Shown piece after piece: positions 37,819 through 50,545 of a DNA stretch of 64,000 bases (position 1 is its first letter; each line of letters opens with the position of its first letter). The notes beneath the pieces are model-generated. The model saw only the letters and a program-made list of their open reading frames with translations, searched no databases and was not told the DNA's origin. A program made the position numbers and the translations under genes. Origin of the DNA: Pyxicephalus adspersus (Eukaryota > Chordata > Amphibia > Anura > Pyxicephalidae); NCBI RefSeq assembly GCF_032062135.1, contig NC_092860.1, positions 124,726,071 to 124,790,070 on the forward strand, read 5' to 3'.

Positions 37819-38370
37819 GTTAACCTCCCTAGCGGTTTATTTCTTTCCGGTTTTATATGTCTAAAAGCGGTACATTGGTTTTCATGAAAATTTATTTTAC
37901 AGAATAATATATTAGTATGAGTATAATAAAGTTTGAAACACAAAATCATGTAAAAATAATAGATTAAATAAATTGAAAAAATCTATATATTTAAAAATAT
38001 TTTTTTTTTTTTTTTTAATTTAAAAAAAATACATATTATACTCATACTATTATATATACTGTAAAATAAATGAAAACAATGTACTGATTTTACACATATA
38101 AATCCAATGTATTGCTTTCAATACAGTTATTTTATATTGAATGCAACACAAATGGATTTTGAATTTCCCGCCCCGCCCCCCTGGCAACGTACACACGCCC
38201 CGACGTCACCGGGACCTCCCCCGGTGACTTATTGTGTGCAGATGTCAGCCGGAGGAAGAAGGAAGAAGACAGGGATCGCGGCGATGGACGGCACGGGACG
38301 CCGTCAGATCAGGTAAGGCTGTATTTACTATTGTTTCCATAGTCTTTTTTCTACCCCGAGTCACACTGAG
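37819..38370. mobile_element. long palindromic miniature element, 'ttaacctccctagcgg' family
   Basis: It starts 'ttaacctccctagcggttta'. Arms 37851-37930 and 38031-38101 are strongly complementary: left 'attagtatgagtataata' pairs with right 'atattatactcatacta', and 'tacattggttttcat' pairs with 'tgaaaacaatgta'. Between them is a T-rich run (38001-38016). The right side turns GC-rich ('cgtcaccgggacctcccccgg', about 38200) and ends in 'accccgagtcacactgag'; the expected terminal copy of the left end is missing or degraded. Confidence 0.75.
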
Positions 38371-38579
38371 TTAATGTGACGTTCTAGGCTATTTTCAGTT
38401 TTTGAACAAAAAAAATGCCTTTACATTTATCATCCTAAAACAATAAATATGCTTAAATCTTCTTTACTAAACACAGATATTAGGAAGCAGGAGAGAACCA
38501 TTCACTAGTGTTGATGTCAAGTGAAGTAAGTATTTACTTTTACTATTCTTTTACAGGGTAAGCTTTTTGCAGGGAATAT

Positions 38580-38675
38580 TCCAGGGATCCATTCCAGTTT
38601 TGCTGGATCACTCAGGTTCACCTATAATAGTCTATCATCTCCAGTGTTGGAGAGCTGTAATAAATCAGGCCCAAT
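38580..38675. repeat. 'ctccaagactgg' family fragment
   Basis: 'gatccattccagttttgctg', 'gatcactcaggttcacc' and 'ttggagagctgtaataaatc' match the right half of the family. Confidence 0.6.
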
Positions 38676-39346
38676 GTATATATAAAAAAGAAAATGTGGA
38701 TATCAAAGCAACAACAATGAAACCAGCTCCTGATGGTAAGCAACATCACAAATCTTTGCCCTATTTTGTTACGCAGTCTAATCTATTCCATATGTGGCTA
38801 CTTGTACTAATGACATCCTCTTCTATGCATAAACTACCTGCTGGCATGAAAAAAGCATCTCAGCAGCAGCAATGGTAATAAAGATTTACAATTGACGTAT
38901 CATTTCTGCACAGAAGATAATGCTTTGACAAGAGATATCTCACAAGGCAGCTACTTGTTATTTTTCATGTTTCCAGCCCACATCAACTAATGATTATGAC
39001 TACTATTTTGAGACATGCATTACATAAGCCTAATCAATTTTATTTCTTTCTTCGTTTGTAGAATATGTCATCTAATACTCTTTATCAATGTTATTTAATT
39101 TGATATTTCTATTATTAGCAAAAGGATGCAACATCCATTATTATTTTTTTATATTTTAGTTCCATTATGCTAAATGAGATTTTTATATTATTCATTTTTT
39201 ATCTATTTAGGCAGACCTGCATTTTTATTCTGTTTTTTTATTGACCATAAGCTACCAAAGGCCTGTACAAAATAGGTAAATCAATTAGTGTTGGGCTGCA
39301 ATGAAAATCACCAGAATATTTCCTATTATATGACAAATTCTGTTTT

Positions 39347-39494
39347 TGGGCCTGATTTTTTAAAGCTCTCCAAGGCTAGAGAGAATCGGTGAAGCTGGCT
39401 GATCCAACATATCTGGAATGGATTTGGTCCAGGATTCATAACATTTGCTAGCAAATAGCAGATCCATTCCAGGTTTGCTGGGTCATTTAGATCC
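39347..39494. repeat. 'ctccaagactgg' family fragment, left-half orientation
   Basis: 'gggcctgattttttaaagct', 'ctccaaggctagagag', 'tggaatggatttggtcc' and, inverted, 'gatccattccaggtttgctg'. The small palindrome 'atttgctagcaaat' is at its centre. Confidence 0.65.
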
Positions 39495-39584
39495 TTTTTA
39501 GGAGTTTCAAACTTCACATGCTTTACTTCTCCAATAAACTCATTAGATTATTTCAGATAAATTCTCTAATCTAATCTCCTAGAT

Positions 39585-39715
39585 TGTAAAATCTTCGGGC
39601 CAGGATCCTCTCCTCTTTCTGTGTTTCTGTCTGTATCTGTCTGTCATTTGCAACCCCTATTAAATGTACAGCTCTGCATATTATGTTGGCGCTATATAAA
39701 TCCTGCTTAATAATA
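39585..39715 (+). repeat. frog-type retroposon copy
   Basis: 'gattgtaaaatcttcgggcc', 'aggatcctctcctctttctg', 'gtctgtcatttgcaacccc', 'tgttggcgctatataaatcc', then an (AATA)n tail. The cleanest plus-strand copy here. Confidence 0.75.
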
Positions 39716-40110
39716 AATAATGATAACATGGACACCCCTCTCCCTTTTTATTTCCCCTAAAAATTGCTCCTCCTACACTGTACTCTAATGAATTATTTTA
39801 CCTCTTTTTCTCCTGAAAAATACTTCTCTATAACCCCATGTAACCCCAATAACTCATTTTCTCCGGGGTCCTATATATGCTGCTATAAAGGAAAAATCTG
39901 GAAAAATATCTCTTTCCTAGCATGGTTTAGTTCTAAATCTAAATGAAAATCATAGCAAGTAGTTGTATCTGACAGGTTGAAGGTTCACCTTGGAAAGAAT
40001 CACATGAAAAGAAATGTAAAATGAACTTGGTTGCTCATGATTGTATGTCACCAAAGATACATCTAATTCACTATGTGAACATTCCACTACAAGTTGATAC
40101 TTTACTTTGC

Positions 40111-42078
40111 AGAACAGCCTATGCCAAATCAACCTCAGTGTTCATAAACAAAGTAGAGATATGCAAAGTAACATTGTTACATTTGTATCTACTCTGTTTC
40201 AATAATTTCCTCAATGAGGTATAGGCAACAACAAAATAAAATTGACTTTAGGCCTTCCCTACTTTATATGTAACAAAATGTAATAGTACCACCATGTTTT
40301 TTTTGTGTTTTAGGTGTGGGGTGCACAGAGTAGAAAACATTATAGAAAACAGGGGACCTAAAGATAGTGACTTTATCTAATTCTTGCTGTCACAGCATAC
40401 CACTGAAAATCGGTATCTGGTAATGGAGTAGTATTTATATGGACAAAATAAGTATTGAGAATTCCATTATGTATTATAAATGTACATAATGTTATAAATT
40501 ATGTACTATAAACCAGACTGAGCATGCTTTACTAGTAGTCTGTTATATGGTCTCGGCAGATATTCTAAGAGACAAACATAACAACTGATGGCATGTACCA
40601 GGGATTACTTTAAAACAATGTTGCAAAATGTCAACCTACTTACCTCTGACACTTGCTTTAAAGTTGCAAAGAACAGTTAAACTCTGCACATGCACTTTGC
40701 AACTATACAACAAATAAAACTGAAAAATAAAATTATATGAAGTCTTTTGACAATACAAATTTTAACCAAAATGCACTTTTAAGAAGAATATTTGACATGT
40801 CAGTAAAGTTTGTTCACTTTTGTTTTAGAACATAATTTTATGTGTTAAAAATCAAATAGTTGATAGAGATGGATTTAATGGCACAAATCTGCTTAAAAAA
40901 CAATAGTTAACATCCCTCTTACAATCTTTGTACTTACTGTACTGGATAACACTTGCAGTTATGGCCGTGACCCACTTGTCATGTAAAAACAAAATGTATT
41001 ACATGATGGATTTCATAGTATCAAAAATTCAATACATTTTTAAAGGATACAGGAGGCATCTATTGCACTTAACCAGAGACAAGGACATAATATATAGATT
41101 TTCAATATATTGCTCCTGTAAAAGGTATGACAATAAAGGGAGATATTGCATTAACACTTTGACTTAAGTGAATCGTACACAAACTCTTCATAATGGATGA
41201 GCACAGAGAAAAAGAAACAGCTCAATATTAAAATTATAATTGGATTTTATAAAATTGATTATATAGCAGTGCAGCCAAGAGGATTTTCCAAGCTTTTCAT
41301 GTATATGTTTGATCAAAGGTAGCACTGAATGTACTTGGACACAGGGCTAGAGGTCGCTGCAAGGCTTTAAAGTGCACAGAAATAATCTAAAATGATTGTT
41401 AGTAAATATAAATCTTTAGGTTGTATAAAGTGATCGATCTGCAAAGAATTTATTCATGTGCGTTTATAATTATATTCAGCAGTGAGTGTCAGTTTTATGA
41501 TAGAGATGAACAAGTATATTGAGGACTTGAAAGAAATTCTGCATAGTTAGTACCGGTACATATTTTACAAAATATGACTGAGAATTTCTAATTTTTGAAG
41601 AATGAAGAAAGATCTGGCTTGCAAATAGTACTAACTTGATTGTTACGCATGTAAAACCTAGCTAAGAACAAAGAAAAACATACTGCTCTACATGTAGATT
41701 TAAACCTCAATAATTTAATGGGAATACCTTCACGTCCTAACTGTATAATATTTTTGAGGGTCATACATTGAAATGTAATGGTTATAAAAATACTTTTTTT
41801 TACTATGCCATGACAGCAAGAGTTAGATGAGGTCACTATCTTTAGGTCCCTTCTATTTTCTATAATGTTTTCTACTCTGTGCACCCCACACCTAAATCAC
41901 AAAAAACAAGGTGATACTATGATATTACGTTTTGTTTGAGGAAAGCTCAAAGTCAAGTTCCTTTTGCTGTTGCCTATACCTCATTGTGGAAACTAATGAA
42001 ACAGAATAGATACAGATGTAACAATGTTACTTGCATATCTCTATAAACACTAAGTTTGATTTGGCATAGGCAGTTTTA
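40111..42078. repeat. large inverted repeat, about 2 kb, arms about 280-290 bp
   Basis: The left arm 40111-40400 and right arm 41801-42078 are inverted copies. They share 'gcctatgccaaatcaa', 'aacattgttac', 'gaggtataggcaacaac'-like sequence, 'ggtgtggggtgcacagagta', 'gaaaacattatagaaaa' and 'cctaaagatagtga'. Similarity looks like roughly 85 percent by eye. The 1.4-kb interior has no coding sequence I recognise. This is either a foldback transposon with long inverted ends or two copies of one repeat in opposite orientation; no target duplication is clear. Confidence 0.85.
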
Positions 42079-42661
42079 GCCACCCCATTAATTATATTGG
42101 GGTGGTATTGTAAACCTTTGAATCATAAAGATTTGTTCAATATAGCTTAAATTTTCCCATGCAGTATAAAACCCATCTCACAACAAATGTAGTGGGGAAC
42201 ACTGTGTGGACAGTGCCTTAATATTTCCCAGGACCAATGCCTCAATTACTGTTTGACAAATAGATAGCATGGCAAAAGCCAATTCTTAAACCGAAATTAA
42301 AGTCAGTAAACCACAACCATTCAACGTAATGAAAAAAACTGTCAATTTACAAGCCATTTTCTAGGTTGCTGCAATTTATTTTGAAACAATAGCCAATGAA
42401 CTACAGCACAGGTTTTAATGGGTCTTTCATTTTGGTTAACGTGTGTGTTGTGCACTGAAACACAATAATGTTCTAGTAAGGGGCTTTGAGGTGCCTTAAC
42501 AATGAATGACACTACAGCACACCACAGTCAGTTTCATTTGTTTCCATGCACTTATGTTACAGGCTTACATTGGTAACCCACTACAATCAGTGGCAGTGTT
42601 GCTGCTTTGGTTGGGCTTTCTATCTAATAGTAAGTTTAGTAGGCCAAATGTGCATACAGCA

Positions 42662-42704
42662 GGCTGACAATGCTGTATAAGGCAATTATGTAACATTGTC
42701 AGCC
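42662..42704. repeat. perfect 11-bp inverted repeat, 21-bp loop
   Basis: 'ggctgacaatg' (42662-42672) and 'cattgtcagcc' (42694-42704) are exact complements. A second short palindrome with arms 'ccacccca'/'tggggtgg' is at about 42081-42107. Confidence 0.9.
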
Positions 42705-43529
42705 AGCAAAGGGAAGTGCTGTTATTATTGGGATCTTCAGTTAATTAACATTCAAATAAAATTGCAATCAATTATATGGTTACGAAAACTTTATGCAATC
42801 ATGCAAAACACTAAACATACTGAAATTTAGATTTTATGTTTACATGCACACTTAACAGATATACTAGCAATAAAGTTAGAAAAACACATGAGACTGTAAT
42901 GTACGCCATGTATGTCCAGTGATGTTCCATATTGGATTACTGTATACCTCTTGGTTTTGTTGTTATATTTCAATATTCATAAAATAATAATTATATGGTG
43001 GTGTATCAGTCAGGGGCCTTGATAGACACCATTTTAACTCCTGTGCATAAACTATTCTCTGCATTCAGATTTAGAACAATACAGTTTAGCAGGTTATGTT
43101 CACAGCAATGCAGTTTATATAGCAAAAAAAAAAGTCACTGAAATGTCAGAAACTTATTCCAGTTTATTTTCCAGATTTCAGTACAGAAATTGTTTTTTGT
43201 GTGCAATTTTACTGCAAAACTGTGAAATGCAACTGGAAACCATAACTGTGCAAAAGACATCTGCACATATCACAGATGCCAAGAATGAAAAGGAAAAAAA
43301 GATATTGGGCTTTTGGCAGCTGAACAACAGCTTGAAGTCCAGCCACAAGCAAATTAGTACACAAGTTGTACTGAACAGAAAAACTGATGCAAAATGTTAT
43401 ATTTTAGGATATAGTTGTAATTAGCACCTGTGTCATTTTTCCCAATTCTATCCTACTGCTAAATATGTCCAAAATTATAAACAACCTCCTAAACATAGAA
43501 GATTGAAAAGTATATGAGATATTTGTAGT

Positions 43530-43600
43530 ATGTTTATTTCCCTAGTGGTTAAACTTGATGGACATATGTCTATTTTCAACCTATGCAAATATTTGAATAA
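43530..43600 (+). repeat. short copy of the 5725-5913 repeat
   Basis: 'gtttatttccctagtggtta', 'acttgatggacatatg' and 'tttcaacctatgcaa' match the end of the longer copy. Confidence 0.6.
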
Positions 43601-45522
43601 ATGATTAAAAAAGTTAATATAATAACATATCAACATGTCCAAGTAGTTAATTGCCATTAATTCCTGCAGCCTATTTGTGCTCTCTTGCAGGGGTACAATT
43701 ATCGGTAGAATCTTTAGAATCCGCCACTTCCAGGTGTATTTGATGCCTATGTCTCCCTACTGCACAATTCTACCATCCCTCATGGCTGCTATGTAACTAG
43801 CGTGTCCCTACAGCTCAAATGGAGCAGTGCAGGTCACAGTCAAATGGTTATTCACACACAGGGTGTGAATATTAAAAAAAAAAATATTGTGAAAAAAGGT
43901 CCATGTTATCTTTTTACCAAATGATAGTTATCAACTCTAAAGTGCAATCCACTACCTACCAATGCAGATAAATTCCAGATGATATCATTATGATGGGATA
44001 GCAATGTGACAAATCATACATGGACAACATTTGTAATTGCTACCCTTAGCCCTGTCCATTTAATAATCTAAGCATAAACCTAAAGCTGCAAAATCACCCT
44101 CCAATTCTGATTTCCTGTTGATATGGCGCCATAATGAAAAGTTATTTTTGCTTATAAACTCTTGGAAAATAAAGCAGATGGCACTCTCTTTTTCAGATAA
44201 CACTTTATGATTATTAAGAAATCTGACTCAGTGGTATATTCTCCAAGTAAAATAAATCGAACCTCCTGCTCCCACCACTCACCAACACCAATGTTTTTCC
44301 AAAGCAGTATTTCACTCACCAGGGTCTGCCATCCTCTGTGAACAGGGAACAATAATTCCTCACTGCAGCCATTCTTTGTGACATCATTATTCTGCAGAAG
44401 TACTTAGGGCCTTACTGTTGCTCAGACATTAGAAAGTGGCCATGTAACCAGGCAGCGATAAATTCATTCCATTGAACACCATTCTTTGTCGTAGTCTAGG
44501 CTGGGACTTGGCCCATTAGATAACCACTGATTTAGGAAAATGTTCAGGGCTCGTAATGGAGTTTATTTTAAATACAAAACTAATTAGCTGGAGGTAGGAA
44601 GCGAAAATATTGATGGGGGGAGGCCAGGTCAGAAATAATTTTTAAAGATGACAGTGGATGAATCTACATGTAACATATAATATCAAGGAGTTCCAAAATG
44701 TTCTTATAAATAGGGGGAAACATTATAACTGGTATACCGTGCCAGTTCCATTCTTAGAATTGATTTCCAAAGGCAAAAAAATATATACACTTGAGTTTTC
44801 TTCTTCACCGGTGCTTAACACAGTTGACTACTGGGCTGCAACAGAATCCTCTTCTAGTATAAGCTTCTAGATACCTTATGCAAGCTATTAGTACACTCCG
44901 CTGCATTTCTTGTGTCCAGCCAACTTTGTTTTCAATAGATTTACATTAGAGCTTTTATTTCCAATGATGAAGAAAAATTGACAAGAGGCCCATAGAATGA
45001 CCTAACTGCCAGGCATTTCTTGGTTCACTTGTTAAATATGTGAAGGCATATGGCACTGTGCAAATCATGATGTATTGAGTGCAGCTTTTGTAACATTCTT
45101 TGCAGTAACACATTTCCATGCCATTTCTTGGTGTACAAGAGGTAACAAATTATTTATCTTTTTTTTGTATATCTGCTTAATAAAGTGATTTATTAATATG
45201 CCTTTTTCATTTATTATCCAAATGTGAATAACATGAAAGTTTATTACCAAACACCTGCTTTATGAACAGACTGGATTATGTAAAGACGGAGATATTACTG
45301 CATAGGAAGATGTGCACAGGAAAATGAAGTAAAAGCCATTTTGTGCTATTACACAATTATTCAATAATCTGCAGGCTGCAGAAAAATGCAAAACAAAATA
45401 TTTAGAAGATATACCTAGTCCATGGTTAAACTTACAGGGGTATTTATTTTATTGTCGGACTGTCACAGATTGAAGATGGCACTTTATTTGTTAAAGTATT
45501 GTTAAAGTAAACATTGGATAAC

Positions 45523-45990
45523 TGTTAAAGCAGACCTAAACTGAAAAAGCAAAACAGGAGGTACAGCTAATTGACAAAGGAGACATAAAAATCTCTTTTG
45601 ACAAAACATTCCTAGCCCCTGGTGGCTTTTGGTTTTAGCCATAAACTGCACAGTGCATGTGTTGTGTAGTGTAGAGCTCAGCCTTGTATGCAGCCCCCCC
45701 TGCATATGGAGGTAGCCACAGAGGACAATGTAACTCCAACACAAACTCAGAAATGATATGATCAGTGGTCATCCAATTGCTGAAGAAATTTGCTCTGGAC
45801 TCACAAGTCTAACGTGGATGATGGTGGTTTCCTGGGTCACTGCAGGGACAGTATCCTGGAGCGTCATTAATGTAGGATGCCTGCAAATAGGTAAGTCTGT
45901 GCCATATCCAGAAAATAAACTGTGCATGCTTTCTGATAATGGCAGAAGTTCACCACCCAACAATGATTATAGTCCCAGAAAATATTTATT
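45523..45990 (+). repeat. 'CTTAAAG' family copy
   Basis: It starts 'gttaaagcagacctaaact' and includes 'acagctaattgacaa' and 'ctggtggcttttggtttt', shared with 31151-31330. The 130-codon frame at 45758-46150 that overlaps it has no recognisable protein features and is treated as spurious. Confidence 0.6.
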
Positions 45991-47382
45991 CCTTTTGGTG
46001 GTCAACCAAATGCTTTCTCTTTCTGTATGCAAGCTGCCTATAGTAGTCATCATTATAGTACAGTATAGCATAGTACAGTTTAATTTAAATTACTGTCCCG
46101 TTTTCTTCTGTACAGTCAGACTACAGGTGACTAAATCTAGGTTTACATGAGTACTGCATTTAAAAATACATCAATGCTTTAATTTATTATTTTTTAATGA
46201 ACTGTGACATTTGGTTTTTCTGACCAAGCCTATTTGTCATTACTTGTCCACTGAAAGCAAAGTGCAGGCAGGTAGACTGTGCTTGTTCTGGAAAGCCAGG
46301 CTCCTTGTAACTAATATAAATGCATAAATGATGGCAGCATTCTGAGTTGAGGAAAAAGCTTGTATATGCTATAAAAGGAACTTATAAAACTAAAATATGT
46401 AGGCATGGACATGAGTTGCTATCTTTATCCAAGCAGACAATATTATTTACCATTTTTTTTAGTGGTTCTGGTTTTCTCAGTACTTTCATATATGACTATG
46501 GATTGGAGGAGGTCAAACTGCTGTACACCTAATCTTAGGTAAGCAGTAATAACACTGACTCCTTACAAATAAAGTCAAACTAAAAAGACAGGTGCACAGG
46601 AGAGGATATGCTGGTCTGGCTTCCCTAGCAGGACGATTACTTTGAAAAGCATAATACGCCTGCAATGTTTAATTCAGTGATTCTTGTCACTATACTAAAA
46701 TAAGTATATAAGGAGAAAGCAGTTTGATTTGTAATCAGACACTTTAGAAAGGAGAAATGGTAAAAACGCATATGCAATTCTTTTGTTTAAATAGTTCTCA
46801 ACAAAAGAAAGCAGACAGGAACAAAGCAGCCATGACTGGTGTGTTATGGTAGTGGTACAGGGTATCTCATGTGAAAACCTCTGCTGTTCTTTCATTGCAC
46901 CATGTTCCTGCTGCTTGTGTAATCTTCAAGTGAAAAGAAAGCCAATACAATACAATACCTGTCTTAGAAGTCAGTGGTTTTCAATTGGAAATCAATTATT
47001 TCAATTTGTTTCTGAGCGGCGGTTGAATTAGCTTGCTTCTCATATGAATCCAACCAGAATGTCAAATATGTCTGCACTGACAGAATGTTTGGGTCTAGTT
47101 GACCATGCCCCTGACATTCCCACCGTTTACTAGCTAAGAACATGACAATACCACAACACAACTTGTCACCCCCCGGATGCATATATCCTGGCTAAAACAT
47201 GTGAACTGGACCATACAATCAAGTGCATGATCACTAGAGTTATTATATCATATGAAAGGTATAATACTTATCTGTCCCAATGCTTTGGATCTCTGCTCTT
47301 TTGAAGAGCAGGGATTGACTCTGGTGCATGGCTCTGCCTGTTGACCGTTACATTACTGACTAGGACGTCAGATGGATGTCAA

Positions 47383-47640
47383 ATGACTATTGTTGGAAAT
47401 GATCCTTCATGATTGTATCTAGTGACAGATTAACGAGCGAATGCTGTACACATAGAACTGTTCTGTTTAATTGAGAGAGGAGGATGCGATGGTGGTACCT
47501 TACTGCCCTCTTTTCTATAGGAGTGAACAGGAGTCATTCCCAATCGGTCATTCATCAATCTACCGTGGTGGGACTGCTGTACTGCCAGAAAATGCCCCAC
47601 CTGACCTTCAAACCTTGATCAGCAGGGCTATTGTGGCCAG
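47383..47640. repeat. diverged copy of the 33258-33592 element
   Basis: Shared order of blocks: 'gactattgttggaaatgatc', 'cttcatgattgtatctagtg', 'cgaatgctgtacacatag', 'ttctgttt', then a purine-rich stretch. The right end is not clear. Confidence 0.6.
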
Positions 47641-47710
47641 TAGTATGACATGTGGTTTGTGTCAGCCCCTTGCTACAAAAAATGTTCCCAGCAGCCATTT
47701 GTCTATGTGC

Positions 47711-47849
47711 TTTATTTATAAAACAGTGAATCATACATTCCTTCAAATATTCCCTCATGGGAATCTTCAAAGTCTACGTGTTTCAGTGGTATTAACTGAT
47801 TCCCACCAGGGAATGTTTGAGAGAATGTCAGATTTCCGGGTTTATAAAC
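47711..47849. mobile_element. palindromic miniature element
   Basis: Arms 47711-47764 and 47799-47849 are inverted copies; 'gattcccaccagggaatgtt' on the right pairs with 'aatattccctcatgggaatc' on the left. The right arm is closer to a single-arm copy at 3704-3765 than to its own partner. Confidence 0.75.
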
Positions 47850-50029
47850 AGAGCCTAGTGTGTTGGGGTGTATTTGGAAGAAGCACATCGGTGCCATTGT
47901 GCTATACAGTTCTCCTTGTGAACTGTAGTGTGATGGGCTAACAGTTTTTGTGCTCGTACTGTGTTCGTACGCTTTGCAGACCCAACAGTCCTTTTTAAGA
48001 CTGCAGTAGCAAGAGTTTTTTTTAATTTTATTGGAATTTAAATTGTTCTTGATTTTTTCAGTTCATTAAAAAATGGGGATGGGGGGTTATGTTTTGAGTT
48101 TACTTTGCCTAGTATAGTGGATCTCTGCTGACTTCAGCATTTACCATGCATGCAAATACCATGATAAAACATTTTCCTTATAGAAGGTTAAGTATTTATT
48201 TTGCTAAGTGCTTTTTCACTGCATTCACTAAGCTAAGTGAAACTTGCCTTGCATAGTGATAATTCACTTTGCTAAATTAACGGCTCAAACTCCTATTGTA
48301 AATAAACCACAATGGCTTGTATTGAGAGAGGGAACAATAAATCAGGATGTAATAAGTATACGTAATACATACGTAATCATATATATTGAGTTAATATGAC
48401 TGACTGTAAATACAGTAAAAAATAAAAGAGAAAAGATTAACAATCAAAAGCCTCATTACATCAAGCCTTTTATATGTAAATTTAACAATAATAGGCACCC
48501 CATTGTGTTGTATAGATCCAGTTGACCCATCAATACGGTGCAGATTGCCATTAAGTGCATGTTTAAAGGTGCAGCCCACAACTTTTTACATTGGACCAAT
48601 ATAGAATATGCAACATTCAGTACTTATAAATTAAGCCTGAAGCCACTACCTGCATTAAATTCATGCAACATATAGCATTGGTAAAGCACTTTATATGTTT
48701 AATATAGAGAAGGTGTTTTTGTTACTATCTTGGAAAGATTTCCAGTTTCTTTTTTCCCTCTGGACAAGAAATAAAAATAGATTTTGCACTAGGTGGTTCC
48801 AACAATAAGCTTACACTAACAATGAGGCTCTATTGTTTCCACTAATACCAACATTGGGGCACCGTTCCTTACACTAATGCCAAGTATAGGACATGTTTTA
48901 CTTCTCACTGGGGGAATTGCTAACTTCCACTAACCACAGTGTGTCCCTCCTAACAGACAGGTAACTGACCCTTTGTTTAAAAATTTTAGGAACCCTGGTT
49001 AAGGAGACTATTCTATGTAAGGTGCACTGTCATATAGTATATTGTATCAGAGAGTATTGACACAATTTCACTGTTTGAGGTCCTGGGGTTCCTCAGCGAA
49101 ATTTGAGCTATATTCATATTACAAAAAGTAATAATAAATTATATATTAAAGATTTACTCCCAACAAAACATTTGTTTTTAGTTTTTGTTTTGGTGTTGTT
49201 TGTTCATTGTATCTTTTTTTTTGTTATCTAAAATCAAACTAAAACATAGGACTAGCTAATTTAATAAAATAGATGTGTGGGTATTCTAATCCTGTAATTA
49301 CAGCTGTGAACAACATAAAACCTACCTACTAAAAATTTTCTTTGGTAACCTTACATAGAAAGACTTTGTTTGGAAAATTGCTTGGGATCTCATTAATCTT
49401 CATAATTTAATTGGATGGCATTTACAAAAATGTTTTTTTCTGCACCAGATTTATAAAGGAGCTGCACCTGCTTTCATGTTTCTAGCAAACCAGCTAAATA
49501 ACCACATAATCCCCTGCATGTTTTGTTACTGGAAACATTCCAGTAGCTATAAGAATCTTTATGACTTCTAAGGTGGATTGAGGCTAATGAATGTTTTATT
49601 CACCCCCTCCTTCCTGACTTCCATGAAATGTGTGTGCTATTTTTTCTCAGGCAGAAAAATGTATGAGCTTGGAGTCACCATCTTCGAAAACAAACAATTT
49701 CTTAGGATTTCATTACCTTTCGTCTTTTACATTGCTGGGTGATTGCTTTTAAAGTGCAAATGGAGTTTTATTCTTTATAAAATGAGCCATCAGAGTCTAT
49801 TTTGTAAATAAAACCCTTTCCCGAGTATGCATAGGTTTTATTTTTAGACACAGAGCAAATGCTTTCCCTTACATTCTGATGTCATCAGGGCAGCAGTGCC
49901 AGGAATTTTCAAGCTGGCTATACCATGTTAGGTTTCAAACAGGTGTCTCTTCAATTTATTCCTTAGTCAGTAAAGTTTTTCCAATTTCAAAAGTACCACA
50001 CATCAAGGGGGTTATCAATAAAGCAGTGT
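47850..50029. other. intron, no gene recognised
   Basis: 49430-49810 is repeat-free with stretches such as 'gtttctagcaaaccagctaa' and could be conserved non-coding DNA; otherwise nothing assignable. Confidence 0.4.
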
Positions 50030-50130
50030 TGTCTGATATTAACCAAACACTTTGTAGTAGAGAGTCAATTATTGTCAATGAAAACACACAGAATCGGACA
50101 ATTCTCTACTAGAGAATGTTTGGTGAATGT
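50030..50130. repeat. short palindromic element
   Basis: 'accaaacactttgtagtagag' pairs with 'ctctactagagaatgtttggt' around a loop of about 50 bp. It follows 'gttatcaataaagcagtg', a beginning similar to the 47711 family. Confidence 0.6.
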
Positions 50131-50545
50131 TGGTTTCCCAAATTACCATACTGGTAAGTAGTAGGACAGTGGTCAGTCTTCACCTTCTACAGACCCACAA
50201 TAGATTCAGAATTAAATTTTTTTTTAAATGTTTTATATAAAATATATCCTTTACTAATATATGTTCACATGCATCTTTGGGGTCCAATTATAAAATTCTT
50301 TTGTTTAACCGGCTGTATTTTGATCTTTTTTACCTTTGGTTTTGCTTGTCAGATGCACTTTTAGGCATTTCATTTTTTTCCTATTTTTTTCTCTCTCTTT
50401 CAAACTTTCCTAAACAGGATTGTTTAGATTCACTTCCATGACAAATCTTTCTGGTGCCAGCTGCTCCTAGTTTAGCTAAAGCAGCTGGGGACAGCAGTCC
50501 TCAGCTGCACTCTTGAATGATTGGCTGAACGAATCTAAACGATTA

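Larger units (their letters stand above)
42079..45522. other. intron, no gene recognised
   Basis: 42390-42600 and 13500-13680 both contain 'acagca'/'tgtgctg' blocks suggestive of one old miniature family ('ttgtggtgtgctgcattg'). The 93-codon frame at 43143-43424 (+) has no recognisable features. Confidence 0.4.

Noticed and set aside
45758..46150. 130-codon plus-strand frame
   Set aside because: Overlaps a 'CTTAAAG' family repeat and has no recognisable domain.
47471..47941. 156-codon plus-strand frame
   Set aside because: It spans two unrelated repeats (the 33258-type copy and the palindromic element), so it is not a gene.
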